DNA from: Deltaproteobacteria bacterium
GTDB lineage: Bacteria; Desulfobacterota_D; UBA1144; Nemesobacterales; CSP1-2
DNA: 32,680 nt
Direction of reading: 5' to 3'
Assembly (NCBI GenBank): GCA_016187835.1
Contig: JACPIY010000033.1
Coordinates: 1 to 32,680 of the forward strand
Positions 25,233-31,457 of this stretch are shown one piece after another. The translations under genes were made by a program, and so were the position numbers. Below the pieces are notes generated by a model, which was not told the origin of the DNA, ran no database searches, and was given only the letters and a program-made list of their open reading frames with translations. How positions within the stretch are numbered: the first letter of the stretch is position 1; each line of letters opens with the position of its first letter.

Positions 25233-25909
25233 AAAATTTATTTTTAATTTTAATTATGTTTTTGACAATCATGGCGCTGCCGAACATAGCTTGGGTAGAA
25301 AACAATAAAGATCTCGATTGGGTACTAACCCAGGTGCAGGATAACTATGAGAAAATGAATGACTTTCGTTCGGAATTTACACAAGAGGCAACGGTGAGAA
25401 CTTTAAACCAGGTTCAGAAAGCCGAGGGCGAAGTTTGGTTTAAAAAACCCGGAAAGATGAGATGGAATTACTATAGACCCACCAGAGACGTGATAGTATC
25501 CGACGGCAGAACAATCTGGTTCTATAATCATGAAGAAAAACAGGTTATAGAGTCACGTCTGGCTGAGGTAGTGGATACACCCACAACGACTACATTTCTT
25601 TCCGGGCTTGGAAATATAAAAAAACAATTCAATGCTCGTTTCTCTGAAACGAGTTTTCCAGATGAGAACGGAAACTATTTGATTGACCTTACACCAAAAG
25701 AAAACAGCAATGATGAAGAATACAATAAAGTCACGATAGCTGTTGATAAAAATATGCTTGTAAAAACCATTTATCTCTACGATCCGTTTGGAAACCTCAC
25801 CAGGGTTAAATTAGAAGACATAGAAATTAATAAAGGGGTTCCCGATTCGCTATTTAAGTTTGACGTGCCGAAAGGAGCGGAAGTTATAAAAACACCTTCC
25901 GCTGACTAA
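25229..25909 (+). CDS. lolA: Outer-membrane lipoprotein carrier protein LolA
   Basis: 226 aa periplasmic chaperone that carries lipoproteins from LolCDE to the outer membrane; it implies a diderm envelope. An N-terminal signal peptide (LFLILIMFLTIMALPNIAW) is followed by the LolA core: YEKMNDFRSEFTQEATV, VWFKKPGKMRWNYYRP, DGRTIWFYNHEEKQV and the strand-rich C-terminus. It starts with TTG at 25229, overlapping the ftsK TGA, with AAGGAG about 11 nt before. This ftsK-lolA adjacency is, as I recall, common in deltaproteobacterial-type genomes. Confidence 0.93.
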   Translation: MKNLFLILIMFLTIMALPNIAWVENNKDLDWVLTQVQDNYEKMNDFRSEFTQEATVRTLNQVQKAEGEVWFKKPGKMRWNYYRPTRDVIVSDGRTIWFYNHEEKQVIESRLAEVVDTPTTTTFLSGLGNIKKQFNARFSETSFPDENGNYLIDLTPKENSNDEEYNKVTIAVDKNMLVKTIYLYDPFGNLTRVKLEDIEINKGVPDSLFKFDVPKGAEVIKTPSAD

Positions 25910-25947
25910 GAGACAGCAATTCAAGAACGCAATAAGGGGGAAGTGTG

Positions 25948-26274
25948 ATGCGATTTTTATTATCTAAGATAACTCTAATAATAATGCTTATAGTTTTTTC
26001 TCAAATAAGCTTTGGCGAAGAAGAATTCACGCCCGACCAATCTCAGTCTCAGTTTGCGGCGTCACTTAAAGGCTCAGTGCCAGGCGTTGAAAGTGCCGAG
26101 TGGAAAACTCATGTAGACCTTTGGGTTCAGGCCTCGGACGCAGACCAGAATAAGGCAAAGGAGATTGCGGCGGAAGTAGTAGCAAAAGGAAGTAAGGACT
26201 TAGGACAGAGCACCTGCGTTCATGTACATAAGGGAGACTGGAAAGAACTTTACAAGCTCTGTTGGACATATTAA
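25948..26274 (+). CDS. Small secreted hypothetical protein
   Basis: 108 aa with an N-terminal signal peptide (FLLSKITLIIMLIVFSQISFGEEE) and a short soluble part containing two cysteines near the C-terminus (STCVHVHKGDWKELYKLCW) that could form a disulfide. It starts at ATG 25948 with AAGGGGG 7 nt before; a GTG three bases upstream is also in frame. It follows lolA by about 38 bp and ends 3 bp from the convergent nuoD stop. I do not recognise the family. Periplasmic location is inferred. Confidence 0.75.
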   Translation: MRFLLSKITLIIMLIVFSQISFGEEEFTPDQSQSQFAASLKGSVPGVESAEWKTHVDLWVQASDADQNKAKEIAAEVVAKGSKDLGQSTCVHVHKGDWKELYKLCWTY

Positions 26275-26277
26275 CAA

Positions 26278-27549
26278 TTACCTATCCACTTCTCCAAGCA
26301 CTATATCAATGCTTCCGATCGCTGCAATAACGTCTGCAATAAATGCGCCTTCTACCATTTTAGGAAGTGCTTGAAGATTCACAAACGAAGGTCCTCTAAC
26401 CCGCATTCTGTAGGGCTTCCCTGAGCCGTCACTCACCAGGTAGTAGCCAAGCTCCCCCTTGGGGTTTTCAACAGCGTGATAGATTTCACCCGGAGGTGGT
26501 TTAAACCCTTCATAAACAAGGACAAAATGCCTTATAAGAGATTCCATCCTTTTGTATGTGAGTTCCTTTCTTGGAAGAACAACCTCGGGAAGGTCCGCTA
26601 TATAAGGACCGTCCGGAAGGTTATTCAATGCCTGCGCAATGATCCGCAGGCTCTGATGCATCTCCTCTAACCTGCAAAGATACCGGGCATAAGCATCTCC
26701 GTCTGTGGAAACGGGGATTTCAAAATCATAATTCTCATATCCCAGATAGGGCAATGCCTTCCTCACATCATAGGGGACTCCGCTTCCCCTTAGCGCAGGT
26801 CCCGTAAGTCCAAGATCAATTGCGTCTTCCGCACTTACATAAGCAACGCCTTTTGTTCTTTCAACCCATATCCGATTTCTCGTAAGAAGTTTGTCAACTT
26901 CTGCCAGAGTTGTTGGAAAGACTTTGAGGAAATTTCGTACTGCTCCTTCAAAATTCTCAGGAAGATCGTCAGGCAACCCCCCGACTCTAGGATAGGAAGT
27001 TGTGAGCCTCGCTCCGCAAACCATCTCCAGTATGTCGTAGATTCTCTCTCTTTCTTTAAAACAATAGAGAAATGCACTCACGGCCCCGAGGTCCATAGCA
27101 TTAGTTCCGATGCCGAGAAGGTGAGATTCGATTCTTCCAAGCTCGAACAAAATAACCTCAGCTACCTTTGCCCTCTCCGGTATTTCCTTTTCGATTCCCA
27201 AAAGCTTTTCCACAGCAAGAATGAATCCTATATTATTACAAATCGAAGCAACATAATCCATCCTGTCCGTATAAGGAAGGCACATCTGATAGGTTATATG
27301 CTCACAGAGTTTTTCAATTCCCCTATGAAGATAGCCGATGTAGGGAACAGCTTTAACTACGGTTTCACCGCTGAGATGAAGCACGACGCGTAAAACACCG
27401 TGAGTTGACGGATGCTGAGGGCCCATGTTAAGCATCATGGTCTCCCTTCGAAACCCGCTTTCTTCATCTATTACTTCTTCTGTAATGAATTCAACTCGTT
27501 CCATACCTAAAATGGTAGGGGCAGGTTTGAAACCTGCCCCTACATTCAT
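26278..27549 (-). CDS. nuoD: NADH-quinone oxidoreductase subunit D (49 kDa)
   Basis: 423 aa quinone-binding subunit of the complex I Q module. The motif MLNMGPQHPSTHGVLR, the ICNNIGFILAVEKLLGIE segment, and the C-terminal ARDED-type region ending in IVLGEVDR are characteristic. The first 15 residues ([15 protein letters not shown]) are encoded by a REP-like palindrome at 27515-27543; the true protein likely begins at the second Met (ATG at 27504, MERVEFIT). The ATG at 27549 overlaps the nuoC stop as ATGA, so coupled translation would add the extra tail. It is the last nuo gene in this cluster; nuoE and later genes are not adjacent. Confidence 0.95.
   Translation of the reverse strand: MNVGAGFKPAPTILGMERVEFITEEVIDEESGFRRETMMLNMGPQHPSTHGVLRVVLHLSGETVVKAVPYIGYLHRGIEKLCEHITYQMCLPYTDRMDYVASICNNIGFILAVEKLLGIEKEIPERAKVAEVILFELGRIESHLLGIGTNAMDLGAVSAFLYCFKERERIYDILEMVCGARLTTSYPRVGGLPDDLPENFEGAVRNFLKVFPTTLAEVDKLLTRNRIWVERTKGVAYVSAEDAIDLGLTGPALRGSGVPYDVRKALPYLGYENYDFEIPVSTDGDAYARYLCRLEEMHQSLRIIAQALNNLPDGPYIADLPEVVLPRKELTYKRMESLIRHFVLVYEGFKPPPGEIYHAVENPKGELGYYLVSDGSGKPYRMRVRGPSFVNLQALPKMVEGAFIADVIAAIGSIDIVLGEVDR
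27515..27543. repeat. Perfect REP-like palindrome inside the nuoC-nuoD junction
   Basis: The arms gtaggggcaggttt (27515-27528) and aaacctgcccctac (27530-27543) are perfectly complementary around one base. GTAG at the outer end followed by a GC-rich stem is the REP/RAYT-substrate layout. It lies between the nuoC-end AAGGAG and the nuoD-like ATG at 27504 and is read in frame as VGAGFKPAPT. Confidence 0.9.
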
Positions 27550-28064
27550 TCTCCTTCTCGCAAAGCCCTCTCAAAACTCTTTTTGGAAGCCTCTCGGTCT
27601 CTAACATCAAAATCCTTTCTGAGAGGAAAAGGCTCGTAGTCTTCAGGCATAAGAATCCTTCTAAGGTCAGGATGACCGACAAATTCTATGCCGAACATAT
27701 CGTAAACCTCCCGCTCAAGCCAGTTTGCACCGCTCCAGACAGGAACTACAGAATCCACCTTTAGGTCTTCCTCGGAAACTTCCACTTTTAACCTGATTCT
27801 CATATTCTCGTCAAACTCAGGACCAAATCTATGAAGATAATAAATAACTTCAAAACGCGGCCTTTTAAACTCCAAATAGTCTACAGCGGTAATATCCACT
27901 ACGAATTTAAAATCAAAATCTTTTTTTAGATAGTGGCAAACTTCTCTTATCTTTTCTTTCTTGATGAGAAGGGTAGTTTCTCCTCTAAAAGTCTTTACGT
28001 CTAGAATTGTATCGGGAAGGTTCGTCTTTAAGGCGTCAATTACGACGTGAAGATCAAGGCTCAT
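27546..28064 (-). CDS. nuoC: NADH-quinone oxidoreductase subunit C (30 kDa)
   Basis: 172 aa hydrophilic subunit of complex I. The motif [22 protein letters not shown] and the signature [39 protein letters not shown] identify it. It is a separate protein, not fused to nuoD. Its start overlaps the nuoB stop (ATGA) and its end overlaps the in-frame extension of nuoD, so the operon is tightly coupled. Confidence 0.95.
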   Translation of the reverse strand: MSLDLHVVIDALKTNLPDTILDVKTFRGETTLLIKKEKIREVCHYLKKDFDFKFVVDITAVDYLEFKRPRFEVIYYLHRFGPEFDENMRIRLKVEVSEEDLKVDSVVPVWSGANWLEREVYDMFGIEFVGHPDLRRILMPEDYEPFPLRKDFDVRDREASKKSFERALREGE

Positions 28065-28546
28065 ACAAGAGGCGCCCCTTGCATCTCAATTTTCTTCTGG
28101 ATTTTCATTACCGCATCAATCAGGGCTTCGGGTCTTGGAGGACACCCTCCTACATAAACGTCCACAGGAAGAAACTCATCAATCCCCTGCACAACCGCGT
28201 AACTATCAAATGGACCTCCACCGCAAGTACAGGACCCCATAGCAATTACCCATTTAGGCTCCGGCATCTGCTCATAAATTCTTCTGCATACTGAAGCCAT
28301 CTTGTACGTTATGGTTCCGGATACTATCATAAGATCCGCCTGCCTTGGTGAAAATCTCGCTACTTCGGCCCCGAACCTTGAAAGATCAAATCGAGATGCA
28401 AAAACCCCCATCATCTCAATTGCACAGCATGCAGTGCCAAAAGGCATGGGCCAAAGGCTGTTTTTCCTCCCCCAGTTTGCAAACGCACTGAGTTTTGTAG
28501 TTATAAAACCATCCCCGCCAAGAACAGAATTCATATTTACTCCCAT
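28061..28546 (-). CDS. nuoB: NADH-quinone oxidoreductase subunit B (N2 cluster)
   Basis: 161 aa. It carries the four cysteines of the terminal 4Fe-4S cluster N2: Cys40 and Cys41 in [12 protein letters not shown], Cys106 in [18 protein letters not shown] and Cys135 in [12 protein letters not shown]2 passes electrons to quinone near NuoD. The ATG at 28546 has AAGGGGG about 7 nt before and overlaps the nuoA stop by 10 bp; ATG 28534 is an alternative. Confidence 0.96.
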   Translation of the reverse strand: MGVNMNSVLGGDGFITTKLSAFANWGRKNSLWPMPFGTACCAIEMMGVFASRFDLSRFGAEVARFSPRQADLMIVSGTITYKMASVCRRIYEQMPEPKWVIAMGSCTCGGGPFDSYAVVQGIDEFLPVDVYVGGCPPRPEALIDAVMKIQKKIEMQGAPLV

Positions 28547-28929
28547 TCAAGAGCCCCCTTTTTTAAAACATAAAAATAGCCGCCCAGAATAACGATAAAA
28601 AAGACGATAATTTCAATAAACCCAAGCATTCCCAGCTTCTTAAATACAACAGCCCAAGCAAAGAGAAACATGGACTCAACATCAAAAAGTATAAAGAGCG
28701 CACCAATTAAATAGTACCTAATTGGAAATCTCTCCCTTGCATCTCCCACCGGTGGAACGCCCGACTCATAAGGAGAGAGTTTTCTCTTTGAATATATTTT
28801 AGGTCCAAGAAGATGGGAAATCCCAAGCAGCGTCCCTGCAAGCAGAATAGAAAGAACAAGTATTAGCAGTATGGGGATATAATCCGTAAGCACTGATAAT
28901 AAGGTTAAGTGGAATGGGAAGATTGTCAA
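28537..28929 (-). CDS. nuoA: NADH-quinone oxidoreductase subunit A
   Basis: 130 aa membrane subunit with three helices (about 15-40, 70-95 and 100-125). The conserved loop [43 protein letters not shown] is diagnostic. It heads the nuoA-B-C-D order, but an additional membrane-protein gene lies upstream in the same direction. It overlaps nuoB. Confidence 0.95.
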   Translation of the reverse strand: MTIFPFHLTLLSVLTDYIPILLILVLSILLAGTLLGISHLLGPKIYSKRKLSPYESGVPPVGDARERFPIRYYLIGALFILFDVESMFLFAWAVVFKKLGMLGFIEIIVFFIVILGGYFYVLKKGALEWE

Positions 28930-28949
28930 GGAAACTACACTTTCTACTT

Positions 28950-29366
28950 TTACTCAATAAGTGCTGTATAGAAAAACATTGCAAATAGAGTAAGAATGAA
29001 GTAAATAGAGGATATAAAGAATACAACGGATACATTGTATGCCTGGCTATTTATGTTTAAAGAATAAGAGTGAGCCAGATCAATCGAGACTGAAAAGAGG
29101 AGACTGAATAGAAGTCCAAAGGTAATGATCGTTACAAAGGTGCGGGAAAGAGAGCTAATTTGCTCTTTCGACTCCGTCCTTGAGAGTCTATATTCAAGTG
29201 CCGCAATAGCTATTATTAGCGAGAAGAATACCAATTTGGGACCGACAAGGGACCTCAGGGCAACTGGCGAAGGTGAAGGATTAAGTATCGCCACAGTTGC
29301 GATAGCAAAGAGCAGGGTAAATATTATCCAGATTATGCTTACCAGAACCCCGTCTTTTGAAATCAT
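28950..29366 (-). CDS. Small membrane protein upstream of nuoA
   Basis: 138 aa with four hydrophobic segments (about 8-28, 41-58, 76-96 and 111-134) and a short cytoplasmic or periplasmic loop containing several charged residues (RLSRTESKEQ). No recognised motif. AAGGAGG precedes the ATG at 29366 by 7 nt. It lies 20 bp before nuoA and is likely the first gene of the nuo operon; a role in complex I assembly or in its membrane arm is a guess. Confidence 0.78.
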   Translation of the reverse strand: MISKDGVLVSIIWIIFTLLFAIATVAILNPSPSPVALRSLVGPKLVFFSLIIAIAALEYRLSRTESKEQISSLSRTFVTIITFGLLFSLLFSVSIDLAHSYSLNINSQAYNVSVVFFISSIYFILTLFAMFFYTALIE

Positions 29367-29400
29367 GACAATACCTCCTTTTCAAAGACTTTCAAAACTG

Positions 29401-29409
29401 ATTTTATCA
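29401..29409 (-). promoter_or_regulatory. Possible extended -10 promoter of the nuo operon
   Basis: On the minus strand the sequence TGATAAAAT matches an extended -10 element (TGnTAtAAT), about 35 bp before the start of the first gene. The -35 region at 17 bp (TGGAAT) is poor. Confidence 0.4.
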
Positions 29410-29458
29410 CACCAGGCAATCCAATTCCACTTTTTTATTAGAAATCCAGTTTTTAAGC

Positions 29459-29905
29459 TTATGGAGTAAAAGATGAAGATCCAAATTGAGATGGATCCAA
29501 TCGAATGATTCCAGGAAATCCGTCGAAATGGCGATCAGCCGAGATGATATGAGAGATTTTATGTTCGAGCATAACCGCTGCATGAAGAGAATCCCTTGCC
29601 TGGAGATGAGGAAATCGAAGGTGAAGTTCCATAGCCTGTTCAAAACTCTTTCGGGTTACTGGAAGAACGTCGGGCACAACCTTAAGAAAAAGGCGGCATA
29701 CCTCAACTGCGCGCTCCCTTTGGCCTAAAGCGGTATAACGATGAAGAAGCTCTTGCAGCACCTCCACATCAGTTACTGCCATAAGCCTACCTTGGGCAAT
29801 GGCTTCGAGGATATCTACACATGGAGCTTTAAGTGGGTGTTCTACACCGACGGCGTACATAGGGATGTTGGCGTCGATGAAATACACCTTATTATTAGTC
29901 AACAT
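29459..29905 (-). CDS. VapC-type PIN-domain toxin
   Basis: 148 aa PIN-domain ribonuclease. The acidic residues are present: Asp11 in FIDANIP, Glu52 (or Glu48) in VLQELLHRY, Asp105 in QARDSLHAA and Asp124 in ISADRHFDGF. I start at ATG 29905; a longer reading begins 14 codons earlier but overlaps the antitoxin much more. It overlaps the antitoxin end by 11 bp, and the antitoxin comes first. It should cleave specific RNA (often tRNA) when the antitoxin is lost. Confidence 0.9.
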   Translation of the reverse strand: MLTNNKVYFIDANIPMYAVGVEHPLKAPCVDILEAIAQGRLMAVTDVEVLQELLHRYTALGQRERAVEVCRLFLKVVPDVLPVTRKSFEQAMELHLRFPHLQARDSLHAAVMLEHKISHIISADRHFDGFPGIIRLDPSQFGSSSFTP

Positions 29906-30143
29906 CACACCCCCGCATGGATTCACGTTCCATCTGTTCCCATTCACCCACAGGAAGCCTTAGGTTGGCAAGACTTCTGACTGCTTCTAGGCGTTCCTTT
30001 TCATCCGATTGTAGGTAGAGTTTTTCGATGGCCTCACGAATCAAAGCACCGATTGACGTTCCACGCGCCCTGGCAAGAGCCTCAAGACGCTTATATTGAT
30101 GTGGGGCGAGTAGAAGTTGAACCCGTCTAGTAAGAGTAGACAT
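29895..30143 (-). CDS. RHH-type (CopG-like) antitoxin
   Basis: 82 aa with a ribbon-helix-helix core (STLTRRVQLLLAPHQYKRLEALARARGTSIGALIREAIEKLY). The start is set at ATG 30143 with AAGGGGGTG upstream; the longer reading extends into the repetitive promoter. It precedes and overlaps the PIN toxin, the standard VapBC order. RHH antitoxins bind their own promoter, and an inverted ATGC/GCAT site lies just upstream. Confidence 0.88.
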   Translation of the reverse strand: MSTLTRRVQLLLAPHQYKRLEALARARGTSIGALIREAIEKLYLQSDEKERLEAVRSLANLRLPVGEWEQMERESMRGCDVD

Positions 30144-30167
30144 GATTATCACCCCCTTATAATACAC

Positions 30168-30181
30168 ATGCACATACGCAT
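30168..30181. promoter_or_regulatory. Possible VapB operator
   Basis: ATGC-acatac-GCAT is an inverted repeat with four-base arms embedded in an alternating purine-pyrimidine-rich stretch, about 25 bp upstream of the antitoxin ATG. The position suits RHH autoregulation; this is inference from layout. Confidence 0.4.
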
Positions 30182-30351
30182 ACATAATATACTTGGGATT
30201 CTCCCTAAAGTCAAGCGGATTCGGTTTGGGCTTTTGCCGATTACCAGAAGACAAATCACGGCACGCTTAACAGAACCATTAACTATTAAGCATAAGCCTT
30301 ATTATACCATTTCCATCTATTAAGTGTTCAAAAAAATTTTCTGAATTTCAT

Positions 30352-30430
30352 CGTAGGAGCGCCATTCCTTCGATAGACTCAGGACAAGCTTGGCGCAACG
30401 ATCGATTCGCAGCTAGAAGCTGCTCCTACG
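30352..30430. repeat. Imperfect palindrome of the GTAGGAGC family
   Basis: The outer arms cgtaggagc (30352-30360) and gctcctacg (30422-30430) are perfectly complementary; an inner stem includes gcagctagaagctgc. The middle (about 30370-30400) is unpaired. It is a REP-like element with the GTAG head. Confidence 0.65.
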
Positions 30431-30482
30431 GTTTGTTTTATGTAACACTGGTATTGTAAACACTTTTTCATTGGAAATGGTA

Positions 30483-30568
30483 TTACATAACACGCCAAGT
30501 CTTTATCATTTTCTTAGATAGTAACTTACATAACACGCCAAGTCTTTATCATTTTCTTAGATAGTAAC
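30483..30568. repeat. 43-bp perfect tandem repeat
   Basis: Two identical head-to-tail 43-bp units start with ttacataacacgcc and end with ttagatagtaac. Only two units are present and they are not separated by spacers, so this is not a CRISPR. The repeat ends just before the nested inverted element at 30570. Confidence 0.92.
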
Positions 30569-30608
30569 TAATGTTACGCACAAATCAGGCAATGTTATAA
30601 ATACAAAT

Positions 30609-30633
30609 GGCTCGTTCGGGGAACGAGCCCTAC
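30609..30633 (-). repeat. REP-like hairpin with GTAG head (minus orientation)
   Basis: The perfect 9-bp stem ggctcgttc/gaacgagcc with a ggg loop ends in ctac, i.e. GTAG at the 5' side on the minus strand. It pairs in inverse orientation with the next hairpin, forming a BIME-like unit. Confidence 0.75.
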
Positions 30634-30658
30634 ATTTAGGGATAATAATATAAACAAT

Positions 30659-30683
30659 GTAGGGTGCGTTTCCCAAACGCACC
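30659..30683 (+). repeat. REP-like hairpin with GTAG head (plus orientation)
   Basis: GTAG is followed by the perfect 9-bp stem ggtgcgttt/aaacgcacc with a ccc loop. It has the same layout as the previous element in opposite orientation, separated by about 25 bp. The stem sequences differ although heads and sizes agree. Confidence 0.75.
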
Positions 30684-30841
30684 AAAAAGTCTGCGTAACA
30701 TCAGATAGTAATTCATCCCTGAAGATATAAAACCCCATTTCTCCCTATGCCTACGCCGGAATTGCGGGTGCCAGAAGGAGTAGCACCACAACAAGGGGGC
30801 GGGGACCATACAACCCCGCTCCCACAGCAGAGCCTAGTCTA

Positions 30842-31201
30842 TCAGTTCACGATTCTCACCGAATCACGTCCCTCTATAGGTGTGTCATCTACTGTCTTAC
30901 CCTTCAAAATACCTTCGGTATCACCCTCATGGAACCCAGTATCCTGCGTGTTGAAATGACAGACCTGGTCCAAGAGCCCATCGGCGTTAACGTCCTCGGC
31001 ACTCTTGTTGCAGAAAGCCAAACTGACCTCATCGCCGGTCTGGCCGAACGTTAGCAAAGTCTTGTCCACTTCACCGGGGGCATCGAAGTCGGGGGTGGAG
31101 AGAATGGCTACGGCGACGGTTCCCTTGCTCTTGGGGTTGATGGAGTTGGGGTAGCTGCCGGGCTTGATGTCAATCTCGACTTCGATAAATAACGTTGCCA
31201 A
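30842..31201 (-). CDS. Truncated secreted-domain protein (IDIKPGS domain)
   Basis: 119 aa if read from the TTG at 31201. The segment IDIKPGSYPNSINPKSKGTVAVAILST and DVNADGLLDQVCHFNTQDTGF are typical of an extracellular repeat-like domain common at the ends of secreted proteins. No ATG start or signal peptide is present: the open frame continues upstream as a normal-looking stretch (SAQAQGSGEPKKIGLA) and then runs into a stop at a hairpin (31254). It is probably the remaining 3' part of a larger secreted protein whose start was removed. A GC-rich hairpin at 30799-30819 lies after its stop. Confidence 0.55.
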   Translation of the reverse strand: MATLFIEVEIDIKPGSYPNSINPKSKGTVAVAILSTPDFDAPGEVDKTLLTFGQTGDEVSLAFCNKSAEDVNADGLLDQVCHFNTQDTGFHEGDTEGILKGKTVDDTPIEGRDSVRIVN

Positions 31202-31253
31202 GCCAATCTTCTTTGGCTCACCGCTCCCTTGTGCCTGTGCCGAGCGGGAGTAT

Positions 31254-31323
31254 GGGGTCAGGTCTCAACTTTTGACATTACTATGATAAAGAAGGATAAA
31301 GTTGAATGTTGAGACGCGACCCC
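31254..31323. repeat. Inverted repeat of REP/RAYT type (GGGGTCAGGTCTCAAC)
   Basis: The left arm ggggtcaggtctcaac (31254-31269) and the right arm gttgagacgcgacccc (31308-31323) match at 14 of 16 positions around a 38-bp AT-rich loop. Sequences like ggggtcaggtctcaac typically, from memory, border REP-associated Y1 transposase (RAYT) genes or their deleted remnants; no transposase remains here. Confidence 0.7.
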
Positions 31324-31404
31324 CTTCTTTCATTTCTTCCCTAAACCACCAGAATCGCATCACGCAGGCGCTGGAGGGGTAACATCACAATAAATACCGG
31401 TGAA

Positions 31405-31424
31405 GCGGGGCCATATGGTCCCGC
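31405..31424. terminator. GC-rich hairpin downstream of the beta-helix gene
   Basis: GCGGGGCC/GGTCCCGC with an ATAT loop forms an 8-bp stem with one G-T wobble, about 34 bp after the beta-helix stop in the direction of transcription (minus). No T-tract follows, so it may be a REP-like element or a factor-dependent stop. A related hairpin is at 30799-30819. Confidence 0.4.
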
Positions 31425-31457
31425 TCCTGCTCGCGCATCGCTTGGGGCGTCCCATCG

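Larger units (their letters stand above)
30570..30701. mobile_element. MITE-like nested inverted element with flanking direct repeats
   Basis: Terminal inverted repeats atgttacgca (30570-30579) and tgcgtaacat (30692-30701) enclose two REP-like hairpins in opposite orientation. On each side the same short sequence occurs in direct orientation: agatagtaact on the left (about 30558-30568) and agatagtaatt on the right (about 30703-30713), as expected for a target-site duplication. No coding capacity. A transposase must act in trans. Confidence 0.6.
30144..30841. other. Repeat-rich intergenic region
   Basis: Roughly 700 bp without a credible gene. It contains, in order, the VapBC operator region, an imperfect GTAGGAGC palindrome, a 43-bp tandem repeat, a nested inverted-repeat element with two REP-like hairpins, and a GC-rich hairpin at 30799-30819 (GCGGGG/CCCCGC) downstream of the next minus-strand gene. 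Confidence 0.7.

Noticed and set aside
30483-30568. CRISPR array
   Set aside because: Only two units, directly adjacent without spacers, and no cas genes in the window.
30747-30959. Plus-strand ORF of about 70 codons in the repeat-rich region
   Set aside because: It is antisense to the IDIKPGS-domain gene and has no recognisable features.
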